From: CAYQUO01 sp964420835
Lineage (GTDB): Bacteria; Chloroflexota; Anaerolineae; Anaerolineales; Anaerolineaceae
DNA length: 64,000 nucleotides
Assembly (NCBI GenBank): GCA_964420835.1
Contig: CAYQUO010000003.1
Span: 62,001 to 126,000, forward strand
Reading direction: 5' to 3'
Positions 44,530 to 51,844 of this stretch are shown in pieces. Below the pieces are notes generated by a model. That model did no database searches. It had not been told where the DNA came from and saw only the letters and a list, made by a program, of their open reading frames with translations. Position 1 is the first letter of the stretch. Every line of letters starts with the position of its first letter. The position numbers and the translations under genes are program-made.

Positions 44530-45206
44530 GTGATCTCCTCAACGGCTCCATCGAGCAATCGAATGATGCGATTGGTCTGTTTGGCGATTTGTGGATCATG
44601 GGTGACAATGATGATGGTCGTGCCGCGTTCCCGGTTCATCTTCAGAATCAGTTCCATGATTTCCTTGCCCGAATGGGAATCAAGGTTTCCGGTGGGTTCA
44701 TCAGCCATGAGAATGGCCGGGTCATTGATCAACGCCCGGGCAATTGCAACCCTTTGCTGTTGCCCTCCGGACAGTTCTGTTGGCCGGTGTTTCACCCGGT
44801 CTGCCAATCCAACATCAGCAAGCGCCTGCCGGGCACGCTCTGCACGACCTGCTGAAATGCCCGCATAACGAAGGGGAAGTTCAACGTTTGACAATGCGGA
44901 CATTCGCGATAATAAATTAAAACTTTGAAAAACAAATCCAACCTTTCGATTGCGAATTTCAGCCAGTTGGTCATCCCGCAGATCTGATACCAGTTGCCCA
45001 TCCAGGTAATATTCTCCACTGGTTGGACGGTCCAGGCAACCGATAAGGTTCATCAATGTGGATTTCCCTGACCCGGAAGGACCCATGATCGAAATAACCT
45101 CGCCGCGTCCAATTGTGATGGATACACCACATAATGCGGTTACGTCCACCATTCCCATACGGTAGACTTTGCAAAGGTCCCTGGTTATGATTACCGGTTC
45201 GTTCAT
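44526..45206 (-). CDS. MacB/LolD-type ABC transporter ATPase
   Basis: The 226-residue ATPase has Walker A in SIMGPSGSGKSTLMNLIGCL, signature LSGGQQQRVAIARAL and Walker B AILMADEPTGNLDS. The FQSFNLLSRMSALSNVELPL stretch is typical of the lipoprotein/macrolide exporter branch. It overlaps the adaptor gene upstream and the permease downstream by 4 bases each (ATGA), so all three are co-translated. It powers the FtsX-type permease by mechanotransmission rather than classic transport, going by what is known of MacB. Confidence 0.95.
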   Translation of the reverse strand: MNEPVIITRDLCKVYRMGMVDVTALCGVSITIGRGEVISIMGPSGSGKSTLMNLIGCLDRPTSGEYYLDGQLVSDLRDDQLAEIRNRKVGFVFQSFNLLSRMSALSNVELPLRYAGISAGRAERARQALADVGLADRVKHRPTELSGGQQQRVAIARALINDPAILMADEPTGNLDSHSGKEIMELILKMNRERGTTIIIVTHDPQIAKQTNRIIRLLDGAVEEIT

Positions 45207-46615
45207 TCGTTCTGCATGACAAACCCTGGATGCCCGGGCTGTGGAGTTATGACCGGGTTCAGGATGACAATATCGCCCGCATTAACGTTACCCCCGATGA
45301 TCTGGCTCATCGTATCAGATGTTGCCCCCAACTGCACTTCGATCTCCACCTGTTTTTCCTCCCGCAGCAGGTAAATAAAATGCCTCCCCTCCCGCAACCG
45401 AATAGCCCGATTGGGTACCAACAAGGCGTCTTTTACCTGGTTAACAACAATATTCACAGCGGATGTCATCCCAGGCCGGATCTCCTCTCCCGGATCTGTC
45501 AGTTCGATTATGACCTGGAAATTAACCACCCCTTGAGCTGGAGTTCCCACCCGGGCCACCTCAACAACAATCCCCTTGTATTCAGCGTTCTTAATGGCAT
45601 CGAAGGTTAGTTTTGCCGGGTACCCCGTTTTCACCTGCGCAATATCCACCTCCGGTATCTCCACCTCGACCAGAAGTTTGGAAAGATCATCAATACGAAA
45701 TGCGAACGTGCCCGGAGCAACTTCGTCGCCCGGGTCATTCTGCCTCTCTGTTACGGTGCCTGAAAAAGGTGCCTGGATGTTTGCCAGGCCCAATGTTGCT
45801 TCCAAGGCTGTTATTCGAGCCTGGGCACCAGCCACATCATCAGGGTTTGGGCCGTCCTTCACCCTTGCCCAGGCTCTTTCGGCATCAGCCAAATTCGCCC
45901 GGGCTACTTCCACATTCGCATCCGCCTCCGATACCTCCTGTGGATCGGGGCGCCCAAGCAGCCAGTTCAGATTCGCCAGTGACCTGTCGCGCGATTGACG
46001 GGTGTTCGCCAACTGTGAAAGAGCCAGTGCCTTGAGTGGGTTGTCGTCAGGCAGGCCATCATACTGGTCATAATACCGCTCTGCCTTGGTCACTTCATCC
46101 TCGGCAATGACCAGGTTTGCCCGGGCCACATCCAGGGTATCCACATCGGCCCGTGAATACTGTTTGCTCTCCCGCTTTTCCAGGGCGTCATCCAGGGCTT
46201 TTTGAGCCTGAACCAATGCCTGGTATGCCTTTGCACGGTTCGTATCTGAGTTCAAAAGATCATCAAGTGTCCTGCGGGCGGTCACCAGTTCTGCTTTCAC
46301 AAGGATGACATTTTGCGGCAGAGTATTTTCATCAAGTTCTGCAAGGATGTATTCCTTTTCCACCCGGTCGCCGACCATTGCGTTCACCTTGGCCACCCGG
46401 CCGGTTGTTTGCCAGTTTAATACAGCAGTCTGGTTTGCTTTCACGAAACCAGTGGTTCCCACCAATGCGGTCAACTCCCCAATCTTCACCTCATCTGTCT
46501 GGAAGCCTGCTCCGGCCTTGCTGCTCCTGCCTCCCTTTCCCGCCAGCAGGACGACAGCCAATACAACCACCAGCAATATCGCAGCGACAATGAAGATGGA
46601 TTTGCGCTTTTTCAC
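45203..46615 (-). CDS. Membrane-fusion/periplasmic adaptor protein (MacA/YknX-like)
   Basis: The 470-residue protein has an N-terminal anchor (SIFIVAAILLVVVLAVVLLA), then a split lipoyl-like domain: GFVKANQTAVLNWQTTGRVA and LGLANIQAPFSGTVTERQND. A long coiled coil lies between them (about residues 105-270). Beta-barrel and proximal domains follow, with TGYPAKLTFDAIKNAEYKG and LLVPNRAIRLREGRHFIYLL. The start codon is GTG 46615 with AAAGG upstream. It would connect or gate the exporter outside the membrane. In an organism without an outer membrane it may present substrate to the permease. Confidence 0.92.
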   Translation of the reverse strand: MKKRKSIFIVAAILLVVVLAVVLLAGKGGRSSKAGAGFQTDEVKIGELTALVGTTGFVKANQTAVLNWQTTGRVAKVNAMVGDRVEKEYILAELDENTLPQNVILVKAELVTARRTLDDLLNSDTNRAKAYQALVQAQKALDDALEKRESKQYSRADVDTLDVARANLVIAEDEVTKAERYYDQYDGLPDDNPLKALALSQLANTRQSRDRSLANLNWLLGRPDPQEVSEADANVEVARANLADAERAWARVKDGPNPDDVAGAQARITALEATLGLANIQAPFSGTVTERQNDPGDEVAPGTFAFRIDDLSKLLVEVEIPEVDIAQVKTGYPAKLTFDAIKNAEYKGIVVEVARVGTPAQGVVNFQVIIELTDPGEEIRPGMTSAVNIVVNQVKDALLVPNRAIRLREGRHFIYLLREEKQVEIEVQLGATSDTMSQIIGGNVNAGDIVILNPVITPQPGHPGFVMQNE

Positions 46616-46941
46616 AGATGTTGCCTTTCAAAATACATTAAGGTTTTGTAATTCTTACATTAAGACAAGTTTTAACAACTTGCCCGTCGAATGATAGCAC
46701 GATTATGTCTTTTTTTCGAGTGTCACCACCAGCGGCCTGTTCAAAAATGGACCTGAACGAAGGATTCCTCTGCCCGGTCAACCTCAATCAGGCGTATTCT
46801 GCAACTTTCCAGCCGGCCAATTGCCCGTTGAATCGTTTTTCATGGATCTCTTCCTCATTCATTTGATAAATCGTTCACAGGGTTCGCAAAGGGCAGGTTT
46901 TAAGCCATTCCCGTTCGCATCCGATATAATCGTTTTTGTCG
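46616..46941. other. Divergent intergenic region of 326 bp between exporter and zincin-like gene
   Basis: No gene is supported. On the plus strand TATAAT at 46925-46930 lies only 11 bases before ATG 46942, which would leave a leader of about five bases. A promoter for the minus-strand exporter must lie in the left part, but I cannot pick a clear one. Confidence 0.45.
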
Positions 46942-48201
46942 ATGAAAATCAAAAACATATTCATTAATGCCGTCCTGATTATCCTTTGCGTCCCTTTGCT
47001 CTCTCGCAGCGTGCAAATGTTTACCGACCCTCAGGAAAGGGTCCGTGCCTACACCCGGCAATTGGAATTTGATTATGTGGAATGGACACTTGATGCCTTT
47101 TGGGTAAAGGGCTCCCAGGTTGGGGCGTCACTCCCCCGATACCTGCCGGCAGAAGATCAGGCAGCCATTGTTCAGCATTGTTTGACTTTAACCGGCTCTC
47201 TGGATGATGCCAATAACGAGCTTGAGAGGATCTATGGGGATCCCACAATTCACGATCCTTCCATCCGGGCAGAGCCGATCTCCAAGCAGATCACAGAGTT
47301 CCAGAGAACCCTGGATTCTTTGGGGCCGGTTTGTGAATCCATTCTCCAAACACAATTGACCAGCGTCATAGCCCGCCAGGGGCTTGCTCTGGGAGGGCAG
47401 CCAATTCCTCCGGTCCTTTACCACATCACGCCTCTGCCATATGCCCTGATCATCTCCCCGCGCGCTGTCATCCAGGAAGAGGCCAACATCTCCATAAAAA
47501 CAGATTTCCAGATTCAAGATATGATCGCCTTGGAGAAGGAGGTGGAAAATGGATTGGGGAACGTATCTGCATTGGTGGTGCCGGTGGGCGGCATAGGTGT
47601 ATACCCAACCATGATAATGAGCACGACATCGCTGGACTGGCTAACCGAAGTGGTGGCACATGAATGGACACACAATTTCCTCACACTACGCCCGTTGGGA
47701 TTAAGTTACGATGTGTCCCCGGAACTGCGCACGATGAATGAGACCGCTGCCTCCATATCGGGCAAGGAGTTAGGCTCTGAACAATTACGACTGTACTACC
47801 CACAGCTGGCCGCCCAGGTTGAAATGGAAGCATCCTCCGCAGAAGTTGTAACCGAATCCTCCGACCAGGAGCCCCCTCCTTTTGATTTTCGCAGGGAGAT
47901 GCACACAACCCGGGTTGAGGTCGACCGGTTGCTGGCAGCAGGAAAGATCGAAGAGGCAGAACTATACATGGAATCCCGCAGGCTTATTTTTTGGGAGAAC
48001 GGATACCAGATCCGCCGCCTAAACCAGGCTTATTTTGCCTTCCATGGCGCATATGCAGATGTTCCCATGGGCGCTGCCGGCGAAGACCCGGTTGGGCCAG
48101 CGGTCCGGGCATTAAGGGCCCAAAGCGCTTCCCTCAGGGAATTCCTTGATACCATTTCCTGGCTAACCTCGTTTAAACAGCTTCAGGAGTTAACCAGTTA
48201 G
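46942..48201 (+). CDS. Unknown membrane-anchored zincin-like protein (HExxH motif)
   Basis: From ATG 46942 the protein has 419 residues. The N-terminal KNIFINAVLIILCVPLLSRS is a signal anchor. About 200 residues of unfamiliar sequence follow. STTSLDWLTEVVAHEWTHNF at about residue 235 then contains HEWTH, the HExxH zinc site of metallopeptidases. MNETAASISGKELG about 40 residues later supplies a candidate third ligand (E). The rest is helical and ends near GDPVGPAVRALRAQS-like sequence. I do not recognise the family. It would act outside the membrane. There is no Shine-Dalgarno sequence, and a -10 box lies 11 bases before the ATG. Confidence 0.75.
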   Translation: MKIKNIFINAVLIILCVPLLSRSVQMFTDPQERVRAYTRQLEFDYVEWTLDAFWVKGSQVGASLPRYLPAEDQAAIVQHCLTLTGSLDDANNELERIYGDPTIHDPSIRAEPISKQITEFQRTLDSLGPVCESILQTQLTSVIARQGLALGGQPIPPVLYHITPLPYALIISPRAVIQEEANISIKTDFQIQDMIALEKEVENGLGNVSALVVPVGGIGVYPTMIMSTTSLDWLTEVVAHEWTHNFLTLRPLGLSYDVSPELRTMNETAASISGKELGSEQLRLYYPQLAAQVEMEASSAEVVTESSDQEPPPFDFRREMHTTRVEVDRLLAAGKIEEAELYMESRRLIFWENGYQIRRLNQAYFAFHGAYADVPMGAAGEDPVGPAVRALRAQSASLREFLDTISWLTSFKQLQELTS

Positions 48202-48237
48202 GATTGATTTGTGGAATTCGACCAATAATTCCCTGGA

Positions 48238-48672
48238 TCATAGGTCATCCAGGCCATTCATTCCCCCCATGCCGCCCATTCCAGTCATCTCCCCTTGGTC
48301 ATCCCCCAAACCAAGGTCGGGAAGATCCTTCTCTATCTCCTCTGGAGACTGGCCGGCTTCCAACCTTCCGACCACCTCGTTGAATTCCGCTGGAAGTTCC
48401 TCGCCGCTTTCCTGGCCAAATTTGCGCATCAACCTTCCCAACGCACGCGGATCCTCCTCCAGCCCTTCCAGGTTGTCAAGTTCACCACCATCGGAGATGC
48501 TTTCCAGGCGGCTGTCTTCCGAGCGGGCGATCCGGATCCGTCCAATTCGGCGCCGCACGTTTGGGCTTCCACAATAGGAGCAAGTGATGGTTTTTTTTCC
48601 ATACTCATCAAATCGCATGAAGGTCTCGAAACGACGCGTGCAATCCAAACAACAGTACTCATATTTGGGCAT
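48238..48672 (-). CDS. FmdB family zinc-ribbon protein with acidic tail
   Basis: The 144-residue protein starts MPKYEYCCLDCTRRFETFMR and continues TITCSYCGSPNVRRRIGR, giving the two CxxC pairs of the FmdB ribbon in the first 45 residues. The rest is acidic and probably disordered, containing DLPDLGLGDDQGEMTGMGGM near the end. It is longer than the FmdB protein at 26569. It is transcribed away from gmk, and the two share a 90-base divergent region. Function is unknown; a nucleic-acid or regulatory role is assumed for the family. Confidence 0.85.
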   Translation of the reverse strand: MPKYEYCCLDCTRRFETFMRFDEYGKKTITCSYCGSPNVRRRIGRIRIARSEDSRLESISDGGELDNLEGLEEDPRALGRLMRKFGQESGEELPAEFNEVVGRLEAGQSPEEIEKDLPDLGLGDDQGEMTGMGGMGGMNGLDDL

Positions 48673-48762
48673 GGGAGCCTCACGTCAGGAATATCAATAA
48701 TGTCATATTATAATCAGACCAAGTTAAAAATCAATCTGCGGATTGCCATTGAATATTTCACC

Positions 48763-49395
48763 ATGCCAATGAACAACCATCAGGTATCATTCAATATTTA
48801 TCACCCCGAAACACTCCTTATCGTCATTTCTGGCCCCTCTGGTGTTGGCAAGGATTCTGTCATTAAAGAACTGCGAAATCGTCAGTTGCCCCTGCAATTT
48901 GTCGTCACTGCCACTTCCAGGCCCCCCCGCCAAGGAGAACGCAACGGCATCGATTATATCTTCGTCAGCCCGGAGGAATTTGAACGAATGATCGCCGGAG
49001 ATGAACTGATCGAACATGCCCTTGTTTACAACCAGTACAAAGGGGTGCCGAAAGCGCACATTCAAAAAGCGCTGGAAAGCGGGCAGGATGCAATCATGCG
49101 TGTGGATGTGCAGGGCGCACGAAGGATGCGCAACCTGTTTAAGGAAGCCGTGCTCATATTCCTCATTCCTGATGATCCGGAAGCCTGGTACAACCGGCTG
49201 GCAAAACGAAAGACAGAGACTCCTGAAAGCCTTTCTCTGCGGTTGAAAACAGCACGCCAGGAAATGGAATACCTGAACGACTTTGATTATGTTGTTGTCA
49301 ATCCTGAAAACAATTTGCCGTTGGCCGTGAACACGATCCAGGCAATCATTAATGCAGAGCATCACCGCATACCCCACCGGAGAATTCACCTTTGA
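48763..49395 (+). CDS. gmk: Guanylate kinase
   Basis: The enzyme phosphorylates GMP to GDP. The P-loop reads VISGPSGVGKDSVIKELRNR, and TATSRPPRQGERNGIDYIFV is the GMP-binding region. ELIEHALVYNQYKGVPKAHI and RVDVQGARRMRN follow. The frame is open for 156 codons further upstream through an antisense gene, which is not coding. ATG 48763 gives 210 residues, the usual size, with ATG 48769 as alternative. Neither has a clear Shine-Dalgarno sequence. TATAAT at 48709-48714 is a likely -10. It is followed by a rhomboid gene with a TTGA overlap. Confidence 0.93.
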   Translation: MPMNNHQVSFNIYHPETLLIVISGPSGVGKDSVIKELRNRQLPLQFVVTATSRPPRQGERNGIDYIFVSPEEFERMIAGDELIEHALVYNQYKGVPKAHIQKALESGQDAIMRVDVQGARRMRNLFKEAVLIFLIPDDPEAWYNRLAKRKTETPESLSLRLKTARQEMEYLNDFDYVVVNPENNLPLAVNTIQAIINAEHHRIPHRRIHL

Positions 49396-50135
49396 CTTAC
49401 CCTGCTCCCAACCATGATCGTCCGGTTTATAGCCTGCATTTCCCCACCCCCAAACCGGTTATAACTATTGTCGTTCTGGGCATAACAGTCTTGACCTATG
49501 TCATCTTTTTAATATTGGGGCCGGCATTTCATGGCGGAAGCCTGAACGACCTGTTACAAAAATCCAATGCGGGGATCATGAATGGCCAGTGGTGGCGCCT
49601 GTTAACCCCCATCCTTGTTCATTATTCACCGCTCCATCTTGCAGTGAATATGTATGCCCTGTACATATTTGGGCCAGGGCTGGAAAAATTTTATGGGCAT
49701 TCCCGGTTTTTGGCCCTCTATTTGCTCTCTGGTTTTTCCGGGGTAGTGGCATCCTTTATCATGAGTTCGTACGATTCGGGCGGAGCATCTGGAGCGATCT
49801 TTGGCCTTGTGGCTGCCAATGGGATTTTTGTATATCAGAACAGGGATTTCTATGGGGGCAGGGCACGATCCATCATAAGCAACACGCTCATCATATTGGC
49901 GTTGAACCTGGTCATGGGTTTCACATTGCGATTCATTGATAATTGGGGACACCTGGGTGGGCTGGTGGGGGGTGCAGTTTTCTCCTGGCTGGCCGGCCCT
50001 TTGTTGCTGGTAACCGGATCCCCTCCGGTATTTCACCTTACTGACAATCGCCCTTCCAAGCGGTGGATCGAGGTGTTGTTAATCACAACCTTGTTTTTCA
50101 TCTCCGCTGTGTTCGTACGGGTTTTTTTCGGCTGA
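49392..50135 (+). CDS. Rhomboid family intramembrane serine protease
   Basis: The 247-residue protein has six to seven membrane segments. It has WWRLLTPILVHYSPLHLAVN with NMYALYIFGPGLEKFYG, the catalytic serine in YDSGGASGAIFGLVAANG and the catalytic histidine in DNWGHLGGLVGGAVFSWL. These form the rhomboid Ser-His dyad, so it should cleave membrane proteins within the bilayer. The start is TTG 49392, sharing bases with the gmk stop (TTGA) and preceded by GGAGA at a suitable gap. Its last 57 bases overlap the 3' end of the convergent DUF6504 gene. Confidence 0.9.
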   Translation: MTYPAPNHDRPVYSLHFPTPKPVITIVVLGITVLTYVIFLILGPAFHGGSLNDLLQKSNAGIMNGQWWRLLTPILVHYSPLHLAVNMYALYIFGPGLEKFYGHSRFLALYLLSGFSGVVASFIMSSYDSGGASGAIFGLVAANGIFVYQNRDFYGGRARSIISNTLIILALNLVMGFTLRFIDNWGHLGGLVGGAVFSWLAGPLLLVTGSPPVFHLTDNRPSKRWIEVLLITTLFFISAVFVRVFFG

Positions 50136-50495
50136 AGATCCTTTTCTTTCCCCCAACAGGTACCAACCACCCTTACGGTCCTTGTTCCTGCCTGGGGCTC
50201 GGTCGTAATAAATATCAAACAGTTCTCCGGTATGGACCTGGACACGAAAAAAGAATCTACCCACTCCCCAGGAACCACGCAAAATCGCCCGGGCGGCATG
50301 GGATGGGGTCATATTCTTTGCATTCCGCCCTTTTCTCTGCAGGTCTATCCATTCCGCCACCACCAACCGAATCAGAAAGTCCTGCTTGTTCCACGTGAAC
50401 CCCTGGGGACAGCGGGGCACTTTTTCCAAAACCGGAGGTTCGTTGTATATCACCTCGATCGGCTGATCGATGAATCGGATCATCTCACGGTACAT
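50079..50495 (-). CDS. DUF6504-like protein paired with the radical SAM enzyme
   Basis: The 138-residue protein has the pattern MIRFIDQPIEVIYNEPPVLE, FTWNKQDFLIRLVVAEWID and GVGRFFFRVQVHTGELFDIY with YYDRAPG and GGWYLLGE. This matches the small DUF6504 family as I remember it. Its ATG is 3 bases after the stop of the radical SAM gene, so they form an operon and probably work together. The final 22 residues run antisense into the rhomboid gene and look unlike the family, so the original stop may have been lost. Function unknown. Confidence 0.72.
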   Translation of the reverse strand: MYREMIRFIDQPIEVIYNEPPVLEKVPRCPQGFTWNKQDFLIRLVVAEWIDLQRKGRNAKNMTPSHAARAILRGSWGVGRFFFRVQVHTGELFDIYYDRAPGRNKDRKGGWYLLGERKGSSAEKNPYEHSGDEKQGCD

Positions 50496-50498
50496 TGT

Positions 50499-51689
50499 TC
50501 ACCATAACCGGGGTTGATATTCCGGCTTTCGTCCATCGATCAGGATGAATGGTACAGCACGGCTGGTGGTTATCCCTAACACCTTAAGATCATCCAACCT
50601 GCGCAGCCTCCCCTTGTTCCGATTTCGGATGATCTTTTCAACGCTTTTTCGCCCAAACCCTGGAACATGCAGGAGCTCTTCGGGTGGAGCACTGTTGATT
50701 TCAACAGGGCTGTGTTTCAGGTGTATGCGAGCCCAGGCCTGTTTTGGATCCTCATCCCTCGGCAATCGCCCACTCTGATTAAGCGGAATATCTGTAAGGG
50801 GATATTGATAATCACGCAACAAGAAGGATGCCTGATATAAGCGCAGAATACGCACTGACTCGGGAGGAGGTACTTCATCCAGGGGAGTGCCAGGAATGGG
50901 AGAAAACGGGGAATAATAGACCCTGCTGAGATGAAGATCGTTGTACAGCCGGGCAGTGGTTTCCAACAACTCCCGGTCGCTTTCACCCGCAGCCCCAACC
51001 ACGAACTGTGTTGTGCTGGAAGGGCTATTACAACTTGCAGTGAACTGAGGTTTTGGGTCTTGCCGAATTTCCTCCACCCATGCCAGCGGCTGAAGCAATT
51101 CCTCAAAAAAAGTTTTCATCGGCGCCAGTTGTGTTAGCCGCCCTGTGTTGGGTGCCTCAAGGTTGACCGAAACACGGTCAGCCAATTCCATTGAACGCTT
51201 AACTTGCTCTCTTTCAGAACCCGGCATCAGTTTTAAATGCAGGTAACCCTTAAAGCCCAATTTCTTGCGCAAGATCTCGGCGGTATCGATCAGGCGGTCC
51301 TGCGTACTGACCCCGCCTCCTCTAACCCCTGAGCTAAGAAACAGGCCTTCCACGGCTCCCCCCTGCCACAGCCGCATATAAGTCCTTGCCATCTCATCCG
51401 GACTCAACGAGGCCCTTGGTATGTCGCGACCTGCACGGAAGAAGCAATAAAAACAGTTCCGCTCGCAGATGGATGTCAACATTGTTTTCAGTAACGGGAT
51501 TCTTTTTCCACCGGGAAGAACGGCCTGGAAGATCGGAAGCCCTTCCGGGCGGGGCTCATTTTGCCCTCCACCCTTCAGGCATACAGGTTCTCCTGGCACA
51601 TCCATGGCCCTGCCGGGCAGCCCGGTTTCTTCCGCCGCTTCATATCCCACATATCTGCCGAATTGCCTTAGTATTTCAACCGCATCCAT
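50499..51689 (-). CDS. Putative DNA modification/repair radical SAM protein
   Basis: From ATG 51689 the protein has 396 residues. The radical SAM cluster motif is CERNCFYCFFRAGRD (CxxxCxxC, about residues 86-93). GLFLSSGVRGGGVSTQDRLI, HLKLMPGSE and YYSPFSPIPGTPLDE follow the barrel. The C-terminal LLHVPGFGRKSVEKIIRNRN with RLRRLDDLKVLG is a helix-hairpin-helix DNA-binding domain. This is the layout of the TIGR03916 family. The family is often encoded with a DUF4130 protein; here the partner is the DUF6504-like gene instead. A promoter places transcription start on the ATG itself, so the mRNA appears leaderless. Confidence 0.87.
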   Translation of the reverse strand: MDAVEILRQFGRYVGYEAAEETGLPGRAMDVPGEPVCLKGGGQNEPRPEGLPIFQAVLPGGKRIPLLKTMLTSICERNCFYCFFRAGRDIPRASLSPDEMARTYMRLWQGGAVEGLFLSSGVRGGGVSTQDRLIDTAEILRKKLGFKGYLHLKLMPGSEREQVKRSMELADRVSVNLEAPNTGRLTQLAPMKTFFEELLQPLAWVEEIRQDPKPQFTASCNSPSSTTQFVVGAAGESDRELLETTARLYNDLHLSRVYYSPFSPIPGTPLDEVPPPESVRILRLYQASFLLRDYQYPLTDIPLNQSGRLPRDEDPKQAWARIHLKHSPVEINSAPPEELLHVPGFGRKSVEKIIRNRNKGRLRRLDDLKVLGITTSRAVPFILIDGRKPEYQPRLW

Positions 51690-51695
51690 ATGTCT

Positions 51696-51725
51696 ATTAT
51701 AGAACTGTTGTGCTATTATAGTCAA
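51696..51725 (-). promoter_or_regulatory. Leaderless-type promoter of the radical SAM gene
   Basis: On the minus strand TTGACT (51720-51725), an 18-base spacer and TATAAT (51696-51701) end only 6 bases before the ATG at 51689. Transcription should start at or beside the A of the ATG, leaving no room for a ribosome binding site. Confidence 0.72.
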
Positions 51726-51844
51726 GTAGAAAGCGCCCAACTAAATTGCCGTTATGCGCTTCTCTGTGGCATGGACCAGGTCTTTTTTCAATCAGAAGAT
51801 GATCGTATTTCAGGTTGAAAGGAATTTCCAATGGGGAAAGGAGA

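Noticed and set aside
48295..48762. Long N-terminal extension of gmk
   Set aside because: The extra 156 codons run antisense through the FmdB gene, and the guanylate kinase fold begins only after 48763.
48787..49389. 200-codon minus-strand ORF
   Set aside because: It is antisense to gmk, whose P-loop and GMP-binding motifs are clear.
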